Origin: Spiroplasma endosymbiont of Atherix ibis
GTDB taxonomy: Bacteria > Bacillota_I > Bacilli_A > Mycoplasmatales > Mycoplasmataceae
Length of the DNA: 64,000 bases
NCBI RefSeq assembly: GCF_964020005.1
Contig: NZ_OZ026474.1
Span: forward strand, 1,008,051-1,072,050
Reading direction: 5' to 3'
In this document: positions 8,220 to 20,020 of the stretch, one piece after another
How positions within the stretch are numbered: the stretch's first letter is position 1
Layout: the number at the start of each line of letters is the position of its first letter
The notes under the pieces: model-generated
The model's database searches: none
What the model was told of the DNA's origin: nothing
Seen by the model: only the letters and a program-made list of their open reading frames with translations
Translations under genes and position numbers: made by a program

Positions 8220-10872
8220 ATGAAAAAATGCTTAGTAATTAGCTCAATAGCTGGTCTTGCTTTATCAGTAACTTTACCTATAGTTTTAAAGAATAAAGAC
8301 ATTCAAAATGAGATTTATTATAAATTTGAAAATAAGTATTTTTCTTCTAAGGAATAAATATATAAGTATTCAAGCAATAAAACAAAAGAAAATAATTATT
8401 CATTTGAAACTAGTAAATTTATTTTAGATGATAATGTTTTTTCATCAAAAAATAAATTAAATGAATATATTAAAAACAAATTTAATATCAAAAATGATAT
8501 TACAAAAAATAATCCTAATGATTACTTAATTAATGCATCAGGAGAACTTTCACCACTTGTAAAAACAAGTAACTATGAAAAAAATATTAAAGTATATAAA
8601 GGAGTAAACGGTGATTCTTATACTTCTGAAAATGATGCAAGAGAATCATTTATAAACAACTATAAAATAAATTATCAAGTAGATGGTAGTTTATTTGATA
8701 ATATTTCTAGTGCAAAAGAGTACTATTTAAAGAAAAAATTATTTGATTTAGAAAAACAAATAAAAAAATAATTTTGTTATGAACAAGGAGGAATTTGTCA
8801 AAGAAAAGAAGAGATTAAATCTTGACTAAGAAATAATATCGAAAAAGGATTTCGATATAATGGAAAGGATTTTTCAAATTTAAATTATACAGAGTTTTTA
8901 AATGCTATGAGAGATTTAGATAATGACACCATTAATAATCATATTAAAGATGTTTTAAATGCAAATAAAAGCTCTTATTGAGTGACTCAAAACACATCAA
9001 ATGGACTTGGATATTTTGTTGGACCTAAATATTTTGAAAGTAAAGAAAAAGTGTCTAGTCTTGCAAAATTTAAAGCCATAGAATCTTATGATGTTAATTT
9101 TCTTATAAGTTATTATATGGCACTTCCAGCTTTAGGACTACTTATAAACTCATTTTTAGAATTTAAAGCACCAATGCAAAAAAAATATAATATAAAAAAC
9201 TATTTGGAAAATATATTAAGTGAAGATGAAGAAAAAGGAATAGATAATATTTTGAAGAAACTAAGTCCAAATCAATTAGAAAGTTTATCAGAAGGATTAA
9301 ATAATATTTCTGATCCAGATTTTAGTAATTTTTATAAATTATTAGTTTCTTTTAAAAGATTAATCGAAATATCTAAAATTTTTGGTATTAAAAAAATAGA
9401 AACAAAAGATTTAGAATCTATTATTCAGCAAACTGTTATTAACATTTTAAATAAAAATAAAGATTTTATTAATGGAATTTTAAATACTAAAAATAATGAG
9501 GAAAGTTTAAATATTTTAAAAAGACTTACTTTTTAAGATATTTACTCAATATTTTTAAACACAAGTAATTTCTTTAATAAAGGAGGAGTTAATAAAGCAG
9601 TATGAGATCTTACTCAAGGTTTTTTAAATAAAGTAGATAAAATAATAGATACTTTTGCTGATGGACTTAATCTAGGAAGTGGATTAACAGATGTATTTAC
9701 AAAAGATAAAAAAAAATCTAATAATAATGATAAAAAGCTTTCAAATTCTCTAAAGAAAAAAACAGCTGAAATTTGAAGCAAGTTACATAAAAATAATGGA
9801 GATGTTTTAAAAGCTCTTGGAATGGAAGATTATAGAACTAAAGAAAGAGCTGGTCCTATTGCAATAATGAAAGTTATTAGTGCAGCTTGAAGTATAGGAA
9901 AAATAATTAGTTTCATATCTTTAAAAACATATGAAGCAAAATTAGATAGTAACCAATCCTTATATTATTTTGAACCAACTATTAAAATACCTCTTACAAA
10001 TATTACTTTTGGAGGATCTGTTCAAGATCAAGAAATTAAAACTTTAATAGACACTCCTTTAAAATATTTCAATCCTAAAAATAATGGAAAAGAAATAAAT
10101 GAATTATATCAATTTAACGGTAAATATTATCGTGAAAAAAATAAAGCTATTCAAGATTTAAAATATGAGATATTTAAAAGACCAGAAAATTATTTAAAAA
10201 CTAAGAAAATACTAACTTCAATTATTAGTAAAGACAATACTTATGATTTAAATCTACCACAAGTATGTAATGGAAAGGATAATAAAAAAAAACTGTATAT
10301 CAAACTATGAATATAATATAAGATTTGCACAAGAAAAAGAAAAATTTATTGGAAATTTATTTAATAAATTTTATGAAAATAGCAAAAAATAATACTTCTT
10401 AGATGGTTTTGGAGGAGTACATACAAGCAAAGAAATGGCAATCAATGAATTAAAACGAAAAGCTAGTAAATCAGAAAATTATAAAAGAGTTTATATTTAC
10501 ATGCTAAACAATAATAGAATTATTAAAAATAGTTTTGAAGATATCAAAGATTTTATTAAAAAAAATCAACCATTAGAACATAAAAATATTATAAATACAG
10601 ATTTAATTAAAACAAATCATTTTGATAGTTTGAAAGAAAATAATAATTATACTTTTGACATATGAAAAGTAAACTTCTATGGTCAAGAAAAATATTTTAG
10701 ATCACAATTAGAACTTTGAAAATTTTTAGAAAATAAACTAAATTACAAAGTTATAAATTATACAAGAGAAGAAACAACACATGTTTATAACAATATAGAG
10801 TTTATAAACAAAGAAGAATTTATGAATTTAATTAATAATCAAATAGTAAAAGTTAGAAAAAAAATTAATTAG
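8220..10872 (+). pseudogene. Long secreted repeat protein, broken by four in-frame TAA and one frameshift
   Basis: MKKCLVISSIAGLALSVTLP is a signal peptide. The frame stays protein-like for about 880 codons but is interrupted by TAA at 8355, 8769, 9534 and 10390 and by a one-base shift in the A8 run near 10285; it ends at TAG 10870-10872. In-frame TGA codons are Trp throughout. Modules of about 35 residues recur, such as YKGVNGDSYTSENDARESF, YQFNGKYYREKNKAIQDLKY, FGGVHTSKEMAINELKRKA and FYGQEKYFRSQLELWKFL: a short beta turn with G, an aromatic, then an acidic/Ala helix. A hydrophobic stretch (SYYMALPALGLLINSFL) lies near 9115. Probably a surface or secreted protein; family not recognised. It is followed after 15 bases by a second gene of the same kind. 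Confidence 0.6.
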
Positions 10873-10887
10873 AAAATAGTTGAAAAA

Positions 10888-12985
10888 ATGTTTAAAAATA
10901 TATTATTAACTTTATCTCTTACAAGTTTTTCAACTACTACTGTAAGCAGTTTAATTAACAAAAACAATGTAAATGAAAAAGAAAATTTAATAAATTTTTT
11001 AAAAAATGATATTGAAAAGAAAAAAGTATTTTTAGGAAATGAAAATTACATAAAATTTAACAATAAAATTTTTACTAATAAAAATTTATTAAATTAATAT
11101 TTACTTTCTAATTCATATGTTCAAAGTGAATTTACATCTTCCAATCCAAATAAGATAATAAAAGATTATGAAAACATGATTTTAGATAAAAACAAAATTT
11201 ATAATTTGGATATGGACAATTATATAAAAATATATCGAGATGCCTTTGAAAATATTACAAAAACTAAAAAAAAGTGCTTTAGATACATATACTAATGCAG
11301 GACTTGTAAAACAAAAATACAGTTATGATGAAGTAGACTGATTTGATAAACCAGAAGAAGCTAAAATAAATCAAAAAGATAAAATGGAAATTAGAAGTTC
11401 GCTTTATTATATTCATAATAATAAATATTATAATGCTTTTAATATTAAAGATATAAATAATTTATTAAGTACTTTTAATGAAGGTTATTTTGTAAATAAA
11501 GAAAAAAATATTGAGGGAGAAAGATTATTAAAACCTATTAAAGAGTATGGAGATAAGGAAACTCTTTTTAAAAAACTACAAAGAGAACTACGAAATAACT
11601 TTTTAGATTCTTACTTTTATAAAAGTTCAAAAATACAATACATAAATAAACTTAAAATAACTCCAAAACAATATAACGAATTTAGAGTATCTTTTCCAGG
11701 ACAACGAGAAGATATTAGTTTTGAATACAAGGAAGCAGAAATTATTTTGGATCAAAAATATAATAGTTATCAAGAAATGTTAAATGATTTTAGAAATATA
11801 AATAAATGAGACACTTCAAAATCAAATAAAGAACAAACATTATGATGAGGTAGATATTTTTGACAAATATGAGTAAATTTGATAAATCCTAAAACTGGAA
11901 AAGTTGAAAGAGCAAGAATTAGTCTTTACCCTTGACATGGAAAAGCTTCAGGAATGTGAGAACCTAGTTTTGATCTTTACACATATAAAGATGGAACTAA
12001 ATCAACTTTAAAAAATTACTATAATGAGAAAAAGAAAAATCATATAAATTCAATTAATCTTAGTGGGCCAAGATATTCTTTAAATGAAGTAACAAAAGAA
12101 GAAAAAAATCAAGTTTATAACTCATGATTTGAAGAATACTTTGAAAAAAATATTATAAATTTTGGAACTAATGAAAATATAAAATTTAACTACAAAGATC
12201 TACTAAAAGAAAAATTTACTAAAAATATTGATGGATCAGTATATAAAGATTTAATATATGATATTAATTATTCTAAAGGACATAGTTATTCATTAATTAA
12301 AAGTTACTATGATTGACTTTTAGTAAAACAAAGAATTTTACAAAGTCCAAAAATAATTGAAGGTAAAACTATGTATCAATTAATACCAGATTTTTATGTA
12401 GAAAAAAATCAACTTAATACATATTTACCATTACAAGGAAAATTTAGTACAGTTTTAAAATTCTTTTATGGATCAAGTCCAGATGGGAAACTTTTATCAG
12501 ATACATATGAAGAAGCAATGGAAAGAACTTTTATAAACAGTAGACAAACTTTAAAGAAAAAATATATTGCTTTTAACGTATTTGGTGAATCTGTTGAAAG
12601 TGGAGAATCTCAAGAAGAAGCCATTAGGAAATTGCAAAATTCTATTTTATTAAATTCAAAAATGGTACATAAAAATGAATATAATACTTGAAACTAAAAT
12701 CTTAAAAAGTCTTATGACTCTATAATTTCAGATGGTCGATATATTGTTTATAAAGTATTTGTACAAGAATCTAATGATTATATTTATTTCCCTTCTCAAG
12801 AAAAAGCTTTAAAAGCAGTGTTATCAAATTCAATAAAAAGTGAAAACCTTAATGAATTTATGACTAAAAAGTATATGTATACATATACTGACTCTATAAA
12901 TAAATTTGAATATAGTGTAATATTTTATAACGATGATATTCAATCAGCTATTAATAAAATTTTAGACAAAAGAAATTTAAATTAG
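10888..12985 (+). pseudogene. Second long secreted repeat protein, broken by two TAA and one frameshift
   Basis: Begins with a signal-like MFKNILLTLSLTSFSTTTVSS. TAA at 11095-11097, a one-base shift in an A-run near 11265-11272 and TAA at 12695-12697 break a frame of about 700 codons that ends at TAG 12983-12985. The central part is rich in Trp (mostly TGA) and aromatic residues (WWGRYFWQIWVN near 11845). The same module type as in the preceding gene recurs, above all at the C-terminus: VFGESVESGESQEEAIRKLQ and YIYFPSQEKALKAVLSNS. The two genes probably formed one operon of paralogues or partners. Confidence 0.6.
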
Positions 12986-13040
12986 ATTTTATGAAAATAA
13001 TCAATAAAAAAATATGATATTAACATTATAGTTTTTTATT

Positions 13041-13727
13041 TTAATATTTCTCCATTTCCTTTATTTTTGAAATAACTCTTGTTTGTTCATTTTTGGATAA
13101 TTTCTCATACTCCATTAAAACCCTATTCTCTCTAGGATTTAAAATAAAGCAATTTTTAACAGTTTTATTTGAAATATTTTCAAACATTTTTTTATATAAA
13201 AATAATTGCGCATTGTATTTCTCTACATAATTTACTTTACTTGTTTTAATATCCATTATATAAAAAATATCTTTTGATTTTAAAATTATATCTATTGTTC
13301 CTAAGAAGTTACAATCATAGCCTGTGTAAAAAAATGTCTTTTCTGAAAATATTTGATCAATATCATATTTATAAATAAAAGAATTTAATTCTGTAATTAT
13401 TCTTTTAGCAATATTTATATGATTAGAATTTTTACAATCTCTTATAATTAAATTTAATTTAAAATCTCTTCTCTCATTTATTGATTCAGAAATAATTTTA
13501 TGTACACATTCACCTTGTTTTATATAATTTTCAATTATTTCCTTTTTGATAAATTTGTTTTGCAAAAAGGGGAAACACTCTTCAAGTATCTTACTTACAA
13601 AAGGTAGTTTTATCTTTCTTTTATCTATAAATTGTTTTAAATTTTCTGGAAATATTTTTACTTGTTCTTTAATAAAATAATTAAACTCTTCATCTCTTTC
13701 AACTAAATTTGTTATACAATTAATCAT
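13041..13727 (-). CDS. PD-(D/E)XK nuclease-like protein (228 aa)
   Basis: The segment at about residues 145-175 reads NFLGTIDIILKSKDIFYIMDIKTSK: G-x-h-D, a beta turn, then h-h-D-h-K-T, which is the core of RecB/Cas4-type PD-(D/E)XK nucleases (metal-binding Asp, then D-x-K). A following NAQLFLYKKMF helix has the Q-h-x-x-Y motif common to RecB-family nucleases. The N-terminal 120 residues are helical and carry KQGECVHKIISE, possibly the upstream His/Glu. A Shine-Dalgarno (AGGAGAAAAAGT) precedes ATG. No helicase or Cas genes are nearby, and no CRISPR is seen. Role unknown: DNA repair, defence or element processing. Confidence 0.6.
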   Translation of the reverse strand: MINCITNLVERDEEFNYFIKEQVKIFPENLKQFIDKRKIKLPFVSKILEECFPFLQNKFIKKEIIENYIKQGECVHKIISESINERRDFKLNLIIRDCKNSNHINIAKRIITELNSFIYKYDIDQIFSEKTFFYTGYDCNFLGTIDIILKSKDIFYIMDIKTSKVNYVEKYNAQLFLYKKMFENISNKTVKNCFILNPRENRVLMEYEKLSKNEQTRVISKIKEMEKY

Positions 13728-13761
13728 ACTTTTTCTCCTATATATAAGATTAACAAAAAAA

Positions 13762-13785
13762 ATAATGGTTATCCATTATTTTTAT
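13762..13785 (-). terminator. Hairpin at the end of the membrane coiled-coil gene
   Basis: AATAATGG and CCATTATT pair around TTAT, overlapping the last codons of the gene ending at 13769; on the minus strand a T-run follows. It probably limits read-through into the nuclease-like gene. Confidence 0.55.
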
Positions 13786-15856
13786 TGTAGTTATATTTAG
13801 CTGTTAAATTATTTATAACTGCTTTTGGTGTATTATTTTCAAGTTCATTTACAACTTTAGAAATTGATTCAAGTTGTTTATTAATTCTTGTAAAATCTTG
13901 TATTACTTGATTATTAAATACTTTATTTCCTAAACTTTCAATTAAACTTTCTAAATTAAATATTCTCTCTTCAATAGTATTTAATTTATTTAAATCAAAC
14001 GAATTAATATCAGTTTCAAGTCTATTTAATAATTCTTCTTCTTTTTTAAAAATATATTTTTTTAACTCTTCAGTTTGAAAATCATTATTACAATTATGCA
14101 CTAAATTAATTTTTTTGTTTTCTTCATCTAAACTACTTGATTCAAGAACTGGTTTTGAATTTTCTTTTACTATAACATTGTGTTCAACTAAATTTTGTGA
14201 AGATCTATTTTGATTAATTGTTTCTTTAATTGTTGACTCCATATTTTCTTTAACTAATCATGTTGGTTTGGCAACAAAACTTGGAGTTTCTATTATAAGA
14301 TTTAATTTTTCACTAACAACTTCAGAATCTTCAACTATAGGTTTAATAGTTTCATGCTCTTCTATTCTTCCAAAAACAGGTTCATTATTTTTTAATACTT
14401 TTTTTTGTTCATCAATATTATTTTTATTATTTATTGAACTATGCACTGAAGAAAATATTTGAGAAATTGGATTTTCAAGTTCTTTATTATTTTCTTTTAC
14501 TTCTTTAAATAAAACTTGATTAACTAAATCTGGTTGATCAAAATTAAAATCTGAATAAATTAAATTTTTATCTGCATCTGGTTCTTTAGATTCTGTTAAT
14601 TGATTTAAATCCATATTAACAGCTCTTGCAAGTTTTTGTATTAATAAATTCTCATCAAGAACAATATTTTCAGATTTAGAAATGTTTGAAACTAATTCTT
14701 GAGAAGAAAGTAACTTATTATTTTCTTTATCTCTTACTTCACTTGATTGTGATAATTCAGTTAAAGTATTTTCATTAATTTTTAAAGACAATTCTTCTTT
14801 AGCTTGATTTTTAATTTCAATAACATTTTTTTCAAAAGAAACTACTTGATTAGAATTTACATCACTTTTTTCTAAATTTTCTTCTGCGTTTGTTCCCAGA
14901 ATTATTATTTCTGAAGATAGATTTGATCTTTGAGAAATGTTGTCCTTTAATTTATTAGATTCATTACTAATATCTATTGATTCTTGTAAATCAACTACAT
15001 TATTATCATCAGTTTCTGTAATTACACTCAAGCTATTATTTTTATTATTTTTATTTTTCTCATTAATATATGAAATATAATAACTTTTTGGCATTCTTAA
15101 CTTTTTAGCAATAGAGTTTACCTTAGTAACATTAGAATTAAATTTATCAACAATATTTAATTTTTCTTGTTCTGAAAATGAATTCTCTTTTAATTGATTT
15201 TTAATTAAATTTGGCAACGCAGAATTATCTTCTGTTTTTACTTTTTCATTCTCCTTTTGAAAATCCTTTTGAAGGTTTTTCAGTTCTACGCTGCCAACTA
15301 ACTTTCCCTGCTTAGATACCTCTTTTTCAAATTTTTTCTCTTCTTTATAAATTAAAATTAAATTTCTTTCTTCAGCATAATTATTTAAAGCTTCTGAATC
15401 AAATAATATTGCTTCTAGTAAAATAAATGCTAATAATATTAAAATTGAAGCTAAAACTAATAATAATTGTCCTGTTAATAATAATACAATTGATAAAATT
15501 ACCATTGTAACTTTAATATATGGTTTTGAAATTTTTTGGTGTTTTTTTAATCTTAATAATTCAATAATTGAAATAGTAATTAATAATATTGCTACTGAAA
15601 ATGAAATAGCAATTCATATAATTAAAGCTATTTGATTACTTGAACTTGCTCCTTTAGTTGAAGAATTAATAACTAAATTTGGACCATAAACTGGTGTAAA
15701 TAGTGATTTTGTTAATATTTCTAAAATTTTTGAAATGAATGCTATTGGGTTTGTTGCAGTTAACATTGATATTAAAGACATAGAACCAAATAATAATAAT
15801 CCAGTTGCTGAAACTAATGTTAATGATCATGCACAGATAATAAATATTGCAAACAT
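13769..15856 (-). CDS. Membrane-anchored coiled-coil protein (695 aa), unknown
   Basis: Joined across one TGA (Trp) at about 14258. It starts at ATG 15856 with an AGGAGG ribosome site. Residues 1-40 and about 85-110 and 120-145 are hydrophobic, giving about three or four membrane spans at the N-terminus. The remaining 540 residues are Ser/Asn/Glu-rich, acidic and low in complexity, ending in a clear coiled coil (about residues 590-680, with IEERIFNLESLIESLGNKV). This is the shape of a membrane-tethered scaffold or cytoskeleton-linked protein. No enzyme motif is seen and I do not recognise the family. It starts 12 bases after the gene at 15868, so the two are co-transcribed. Confidence 0.6.
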
Positions 15857-15867
15857 AATTTTTCCTC

Positions 15868-17565
15868 CTAATTTTTAAATCTATTTCATTTATTTGAAAC
15901 TGATATTTTTTTTTGATTTTCTTGTTTTTTTCTCATTGATTCTGCAATGTTAATTGGTGATCTATTAATTAAAGTAGATCCTATATTGTTTGAGTTCTGT
16001 TGAGATTGATTTTCATATCTAGAATTGAAATTTTGTTCATCATTAGACGTTTTAAAATTTCTTTCGTTTGCAAACGGATTTGCATAAGGATTTAAAGTAA
16101 CATCCTTTTTAGAAATTATTGAAGGATTAAATTCTGACTCACGTTTTTTATTCAACAAAGCTTGTTCTTCAAGTTTTTGTTGTTCAATAATTTCAAGTTT
16201 TCTTGACTCCAATACCTTTTCCATATTAATTCTTAGTTTAGAATCAATTCCTAGATTATAATTTTCATTCTCCTGAATTTGACCTTGATAATTTGAATTA
16301 AAATTATTATTTATATTTTCTCTTTCTTGCATATTAGCTCTATTTTGAGATTCTTGCTGCCAATTGAAAATATCTTCACGCACTTTTTTTAATTCTGATT
16401 TATAAGATTGATTCAAATTATCTTGTTGTTGCAAATTTTGATTATAGATATTTGAATTATTTTTATTAGTTTCTACTAATTTTTTTTCTATATTTAAAGT
16501 TTGATCAAAAACAATATAATCATATACTTCTGATAATTCCTGAATTAATGATTTATCAAAATTATTTAAACTAATATTTAATTGACATGATACACTTGGT
16601 ATTTTCATTAGCCAATTAAATATAAAATCATTAATATATAATATTTTATTTAACTCCAAACCTATAGAATTAGTTAAAATTAAATTTATTTTTTCATTAA
16701 AATTATATGAATTAAATAAATCTTTAAATTCATCTAAAAACATATTAAAAGGATCACCAATTAAATTTAAATCCTCAATTATATAATTTAATTCTGAATC
16801 TGTTTTTCCTCATTCTGTTGCTGCTAAAAATAATGATGTTTTTTCTCAAAGAACTTTTTTATCTTCCAAACTTATTTGATTTGGCAAATTATTTATAAAT
16901 TTTTTTAATATAAATAAACATGGATAAGAATAATGTATAGCTTTTTCTAAATCTATATTAATTAGATTTTCAAATTTATTTTCAACAATTAATTCTGGAT
17001 GATTTATTAATAAAATATTTTTTTTATTTAATTCTCCATTTGCTTCTTTTAATCTATAATCATTTGAATTAATGATTTTATTATTAATATATTGAAATTT
17101 TTCACCTTCAAATAATTGATCAAATTTTTCATCAAATGATTTTTGTAATAAAAGTTCATCTTCCAAATTATAATTTTGATTTGAAAACTCCTTTTCATAA
17201 TCTTTATTTGAATTTATTTGTGTTTTATTCTCTGAATAATCAAACATTGGAGAGGGAATTTCATTAAATGGATATGCTCTTTTATTTTGACTTTCAAAAT
17301 TATTCATTTGATTTTGTAAATTATATTTAGGTTTTGAATATAAAATATTTTCATAGTTATTACTCTGATAGTTATTATTAGAAACTGAAATTCTTTCTTC
17401 TCCAATTAAAGTTTTTATTAATGATGGAACTAAAGCTCTTTTATTTGTAAAGCCCATTTGTTCTCCTAATCTAACATATTTTTGTTTTTGTTTTTCAATT
17501 TCTAAACGTTTTTTTTCTTCTTCCTCATGTTTTTTCTTCATTCTTTCAAATGGATTTACATACAT
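15868..17565 (-). CDS. Asn/Gln-rich protein (565 aa), unknown
   Basis: Read through TGA codons as Trp from ATG 17565 to TAG 15868. The N-terminus is a charged helix (MKKKHEEEEKKRLEIEKQ) followed by YVRLGEQMGFTNKRALVP. Residues about 180-340 look like a folded helical domain (NILLINHPELIVENKF ... YSYPCLFILKKFINNLPNQ ... FLAATEWGKTDSELNYI). Both sides are Asn/Gln-rich disordered linkers, and the C-terminus has a basic end. No signal peptide or membrane span. The start is fixed by a purine-rich AGGGGGC site and a nearby promoter. First gene of an operon with the membrane coiled-coil protein. Confidence 0.55.
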
Positions 17566-17596
17566 AATGAATTGCCCCCTGCCCTAACTCAAAATA

Positions 17597-17602
17597 ATTA
17601 TA
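17597..17602 (-). promoter_or_regulatory. Probable -10 box for the 17565 operon
   Basis: TATAAT on the minus strand, 31 bases before the ATG at 17565. No good -35 is visible, which is common in mollicutes. Confidence 0.5.
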
Positions 17603-17878
17603 CCATATTTTTTAAATTTTTGCTCATTTTTGTTGCAATAATGATCATATTTTGATATAGTATATTAGTTTTTTTATTAGTAAATTTAACAAATTAAAAA
17701 GAAGAGATAAGTAAACTAGCTACAAATACTGTTTAAAGACCCCGTCTTTTCTTTTATTAACTTTTACAAATATATTATAGCACAAAAAAACATATAATAA
17801 TACACTAGTGTAAATATAAAATCAAACACCTTCTAAAAATTGTATTATAAAAGTTAAAACTATTAATTAATATACTTA
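17603..17878. other. Gap with a short hairpin and a second -10 box
   Basis: No gene. TTTAAAGAC and GTCTTT around CCC (17732-17749) form a small hairpin followed by TTTTCTTTT on the plus strand. A TATAAT on the minus strand at 17774-17779 could start a short transcript through it. A small RNA is possible but nothing marks a known family. Confidence 0.3.
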
Positions 17879-19186
17879 TTATTTCTCCTTTGTTTTTTTA
17901 AATCTAATACCTAAAATTATATAAATTGTTGCTAAAAAACTTAAACTAATAACTGTTTGAGAAACATATTTTAATCCTGACATTCATGGATTTTGATAAA
18001 TAGTTGTAGGAGAATATCAAGAACCATAAATTTTTTCTAAATATTTTGAATCATATGCTTTAGGACTAATTGTTATTTTTTCATTATTTCAAAGACCAGT
18101 TAATCTTTGTGCTTCGTGTGTTGAATATGCAATTATTATAAGTACGCTAAGTATCTCAACAATTAATATTGTAAATTCAACTGCAAATGTTTTTTTAGAG
18201 CTTCTTCAATTTTGAATATATGCAATAGATGATATTAATATATTTGATATTAAAAATCCTGAAACAATTATTGGTAAAAATTTAATTGAAAAATATGATC
18301 CTTCAATCTTTGTAACAGTATCACCTGAGATAGATTTGTAAAGATCAGGTATTATAAAAGTTCAATTTAACATGGAACTCATTTTTGAACTTAATAAAGA
18401 AATGTTAATTATATAAATTAAAGGAGCTATAAAAACTAAAGTTGTTGCAATAATTAATCAAAATAAAATATTTTTACGAGTGTTTAATGAAAATTTATTA
18501 ATAAAATATTTAATTTTAGATTTATTTATATTTCTATAAGCATTTTCAATTGTAAAAATCTTATTTGTATTATTTTTTAGTCAAATATTAAAACACAATA
18601 TTACTGCTATGATTTTAAAAATAGCTAATCATCAAGTTAAAGTATCAGTAGATCACTTATAGTTATAACTATTGCCATTATCACCTTTATACATATCTCT
18701 AAAAACATTTTGCATACTTTTAATATTCTCATTTTTAAATAAATCTATATTTTCGTCTTGATATAAAAACTCAAATAAATTATAAAATTTAGAATAAGAA
18801 TATTCTGATATAGCTATAAAAACTATTGCTATTACAGCAAAAGAAGCTATACAAATAATATATATTAATTTATACAAACTATTTAATTTTGATTTTAGAA
18901 ATAAAATTAAAAATAACGACATTATAATACCTATAATTAAAAAAGAAATTGATAATCAAGCAAATATTTCTATTTCTCATTTATAAGCAATTACATTTTT
19001 ACCAAAATTCTCTTCTACTACATTTAAATTATTAAAATAATATTTAAGAGAAGGATTAATACTTAAAATTACAAGATAAGTAATAGTTGGAATAAATAAA
19101 AATACAAAAAGCACTGAGAATTTAATCAGTAAAGAATTTTTATTTTTATAATTATCAGCTATAAAATTATCTTTTAATTTATCCAT
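17879..19186 (-). CDS. Multi-span membrane protein (435 aa), unknown
   Basis: One frame once ten or so TGA codons are read as Trp, from ATG 19186 to TAA 17879. About eight hydrophobic segments are present (for example FSVLFVFLFIPTITYLVI, then IIGIIMSLFLILFL, IICIASFAVIAIVFIAI, ILFWLIIATTLVFIA, FTILIVEILSVLIIIA). A loop of about 70 residues (YSKFYNLFEFLYQDEN...) sits between segments 3 and 4, and a second outer loop near the C-terminus is Trp/Tyr-rich. Looks like a transporter or permease but no family motif is seen. Its ATG lies four bases from the prmC stop, so it belongs to the prfA-prmC transcript. Confidence 0.55.
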
Positions 19187-19190
19187 GATA

Positions 19191-20018
19191 CTACTCCTTA
19201 CATTTAATAATAAGTAATCTTCAGTTATTTGAATAATCCTTTTTAAAATCTATATTATATTTTACTATTTTTGATGAAAAAATATTCTCTATTTCTTCTT
19301 TTTGTTTGAATCCAAACTCACAAACTATAATTAATTTTTTATTTAAACTAAATAATTTGTCTAAAGAATTAAACAACTCAATATAAAATTTTAAACCCTT
19401 ATTATCTGCGTATAAAGCAATTTTAGGTTCATATTTTTTTACATAATCACCAATATTAGAATAATTTATATCTATATAAGGAGGATTTATTGTAATAAAA
19501 TCAGGAATAATCTTTGTTTCATCAAAAACATTTAAAAAATTTGAGCAAAATATCTCTGCTTTTTGATTATATTTTTTTAAATTAATTTCAGAAACCTTTA
19601 AAGCTTCTTTTGATATATCACTCATATATAAATTAATTTCATTATTTAAATTTTTTAATGTAATACCAATACATCCACTTCCACAGCAAATATCAAATAA
19701 ATTTTTATTATCTAAATTATATTTCAAAATTTCTTCAATAATTAACTCTGTTTCTGGTCTTGGTATTAATACATTCTCATTTATATAAAAATCATATTTA
19801 TAAAAATATTTATTATTTAATAAATAAGCAATAGGTTTTTTGGTTTCTTTAATCTCTTCTATAATTTTTAAAAATGAATCTGATTCCTTCTTTGATAATT
19901 TTTGATTGATTACAAAGTTAAAATCAGATTTATTTGTTATATTAATAATTATTTCTTTAAATTCATTTAAATTTAATAATTTTGAAACATACTTTTCTTT
20001 TAAACTATTTATATTCAT
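19191..20018 (-). CDS. prmC: Release factor glutamine methyltransferase PrmC (HemK)
   Basis: 275 residues, standard length. It methylates the Gln of the GGQ motif in release factor 1. IPRPETE (about 85-91) marks the PrmC substrate-side motif, FDICCGSGCIG (about 107-117) is the SAM-binding loop, and NPPYI (about 178-182) is the catalytic NPPY motif that holds the Gln side chain. One TGA (Trp) near the C-terminus adds 10 residues before TAG. It starts two bases after the prfA stop, the usual prfA-prmC pairing. Confidence 0.92.
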
Positions 20019-20020
20019 AA

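Noticed and set aside
8220..12985. TAA read as a sense codon in the repeat-protein genes
   Set aside because: TAA is the normal stop of most conserved genes here (for example purB, prs, tatD), and frameshifts also occur, so decay is the simpler reading.
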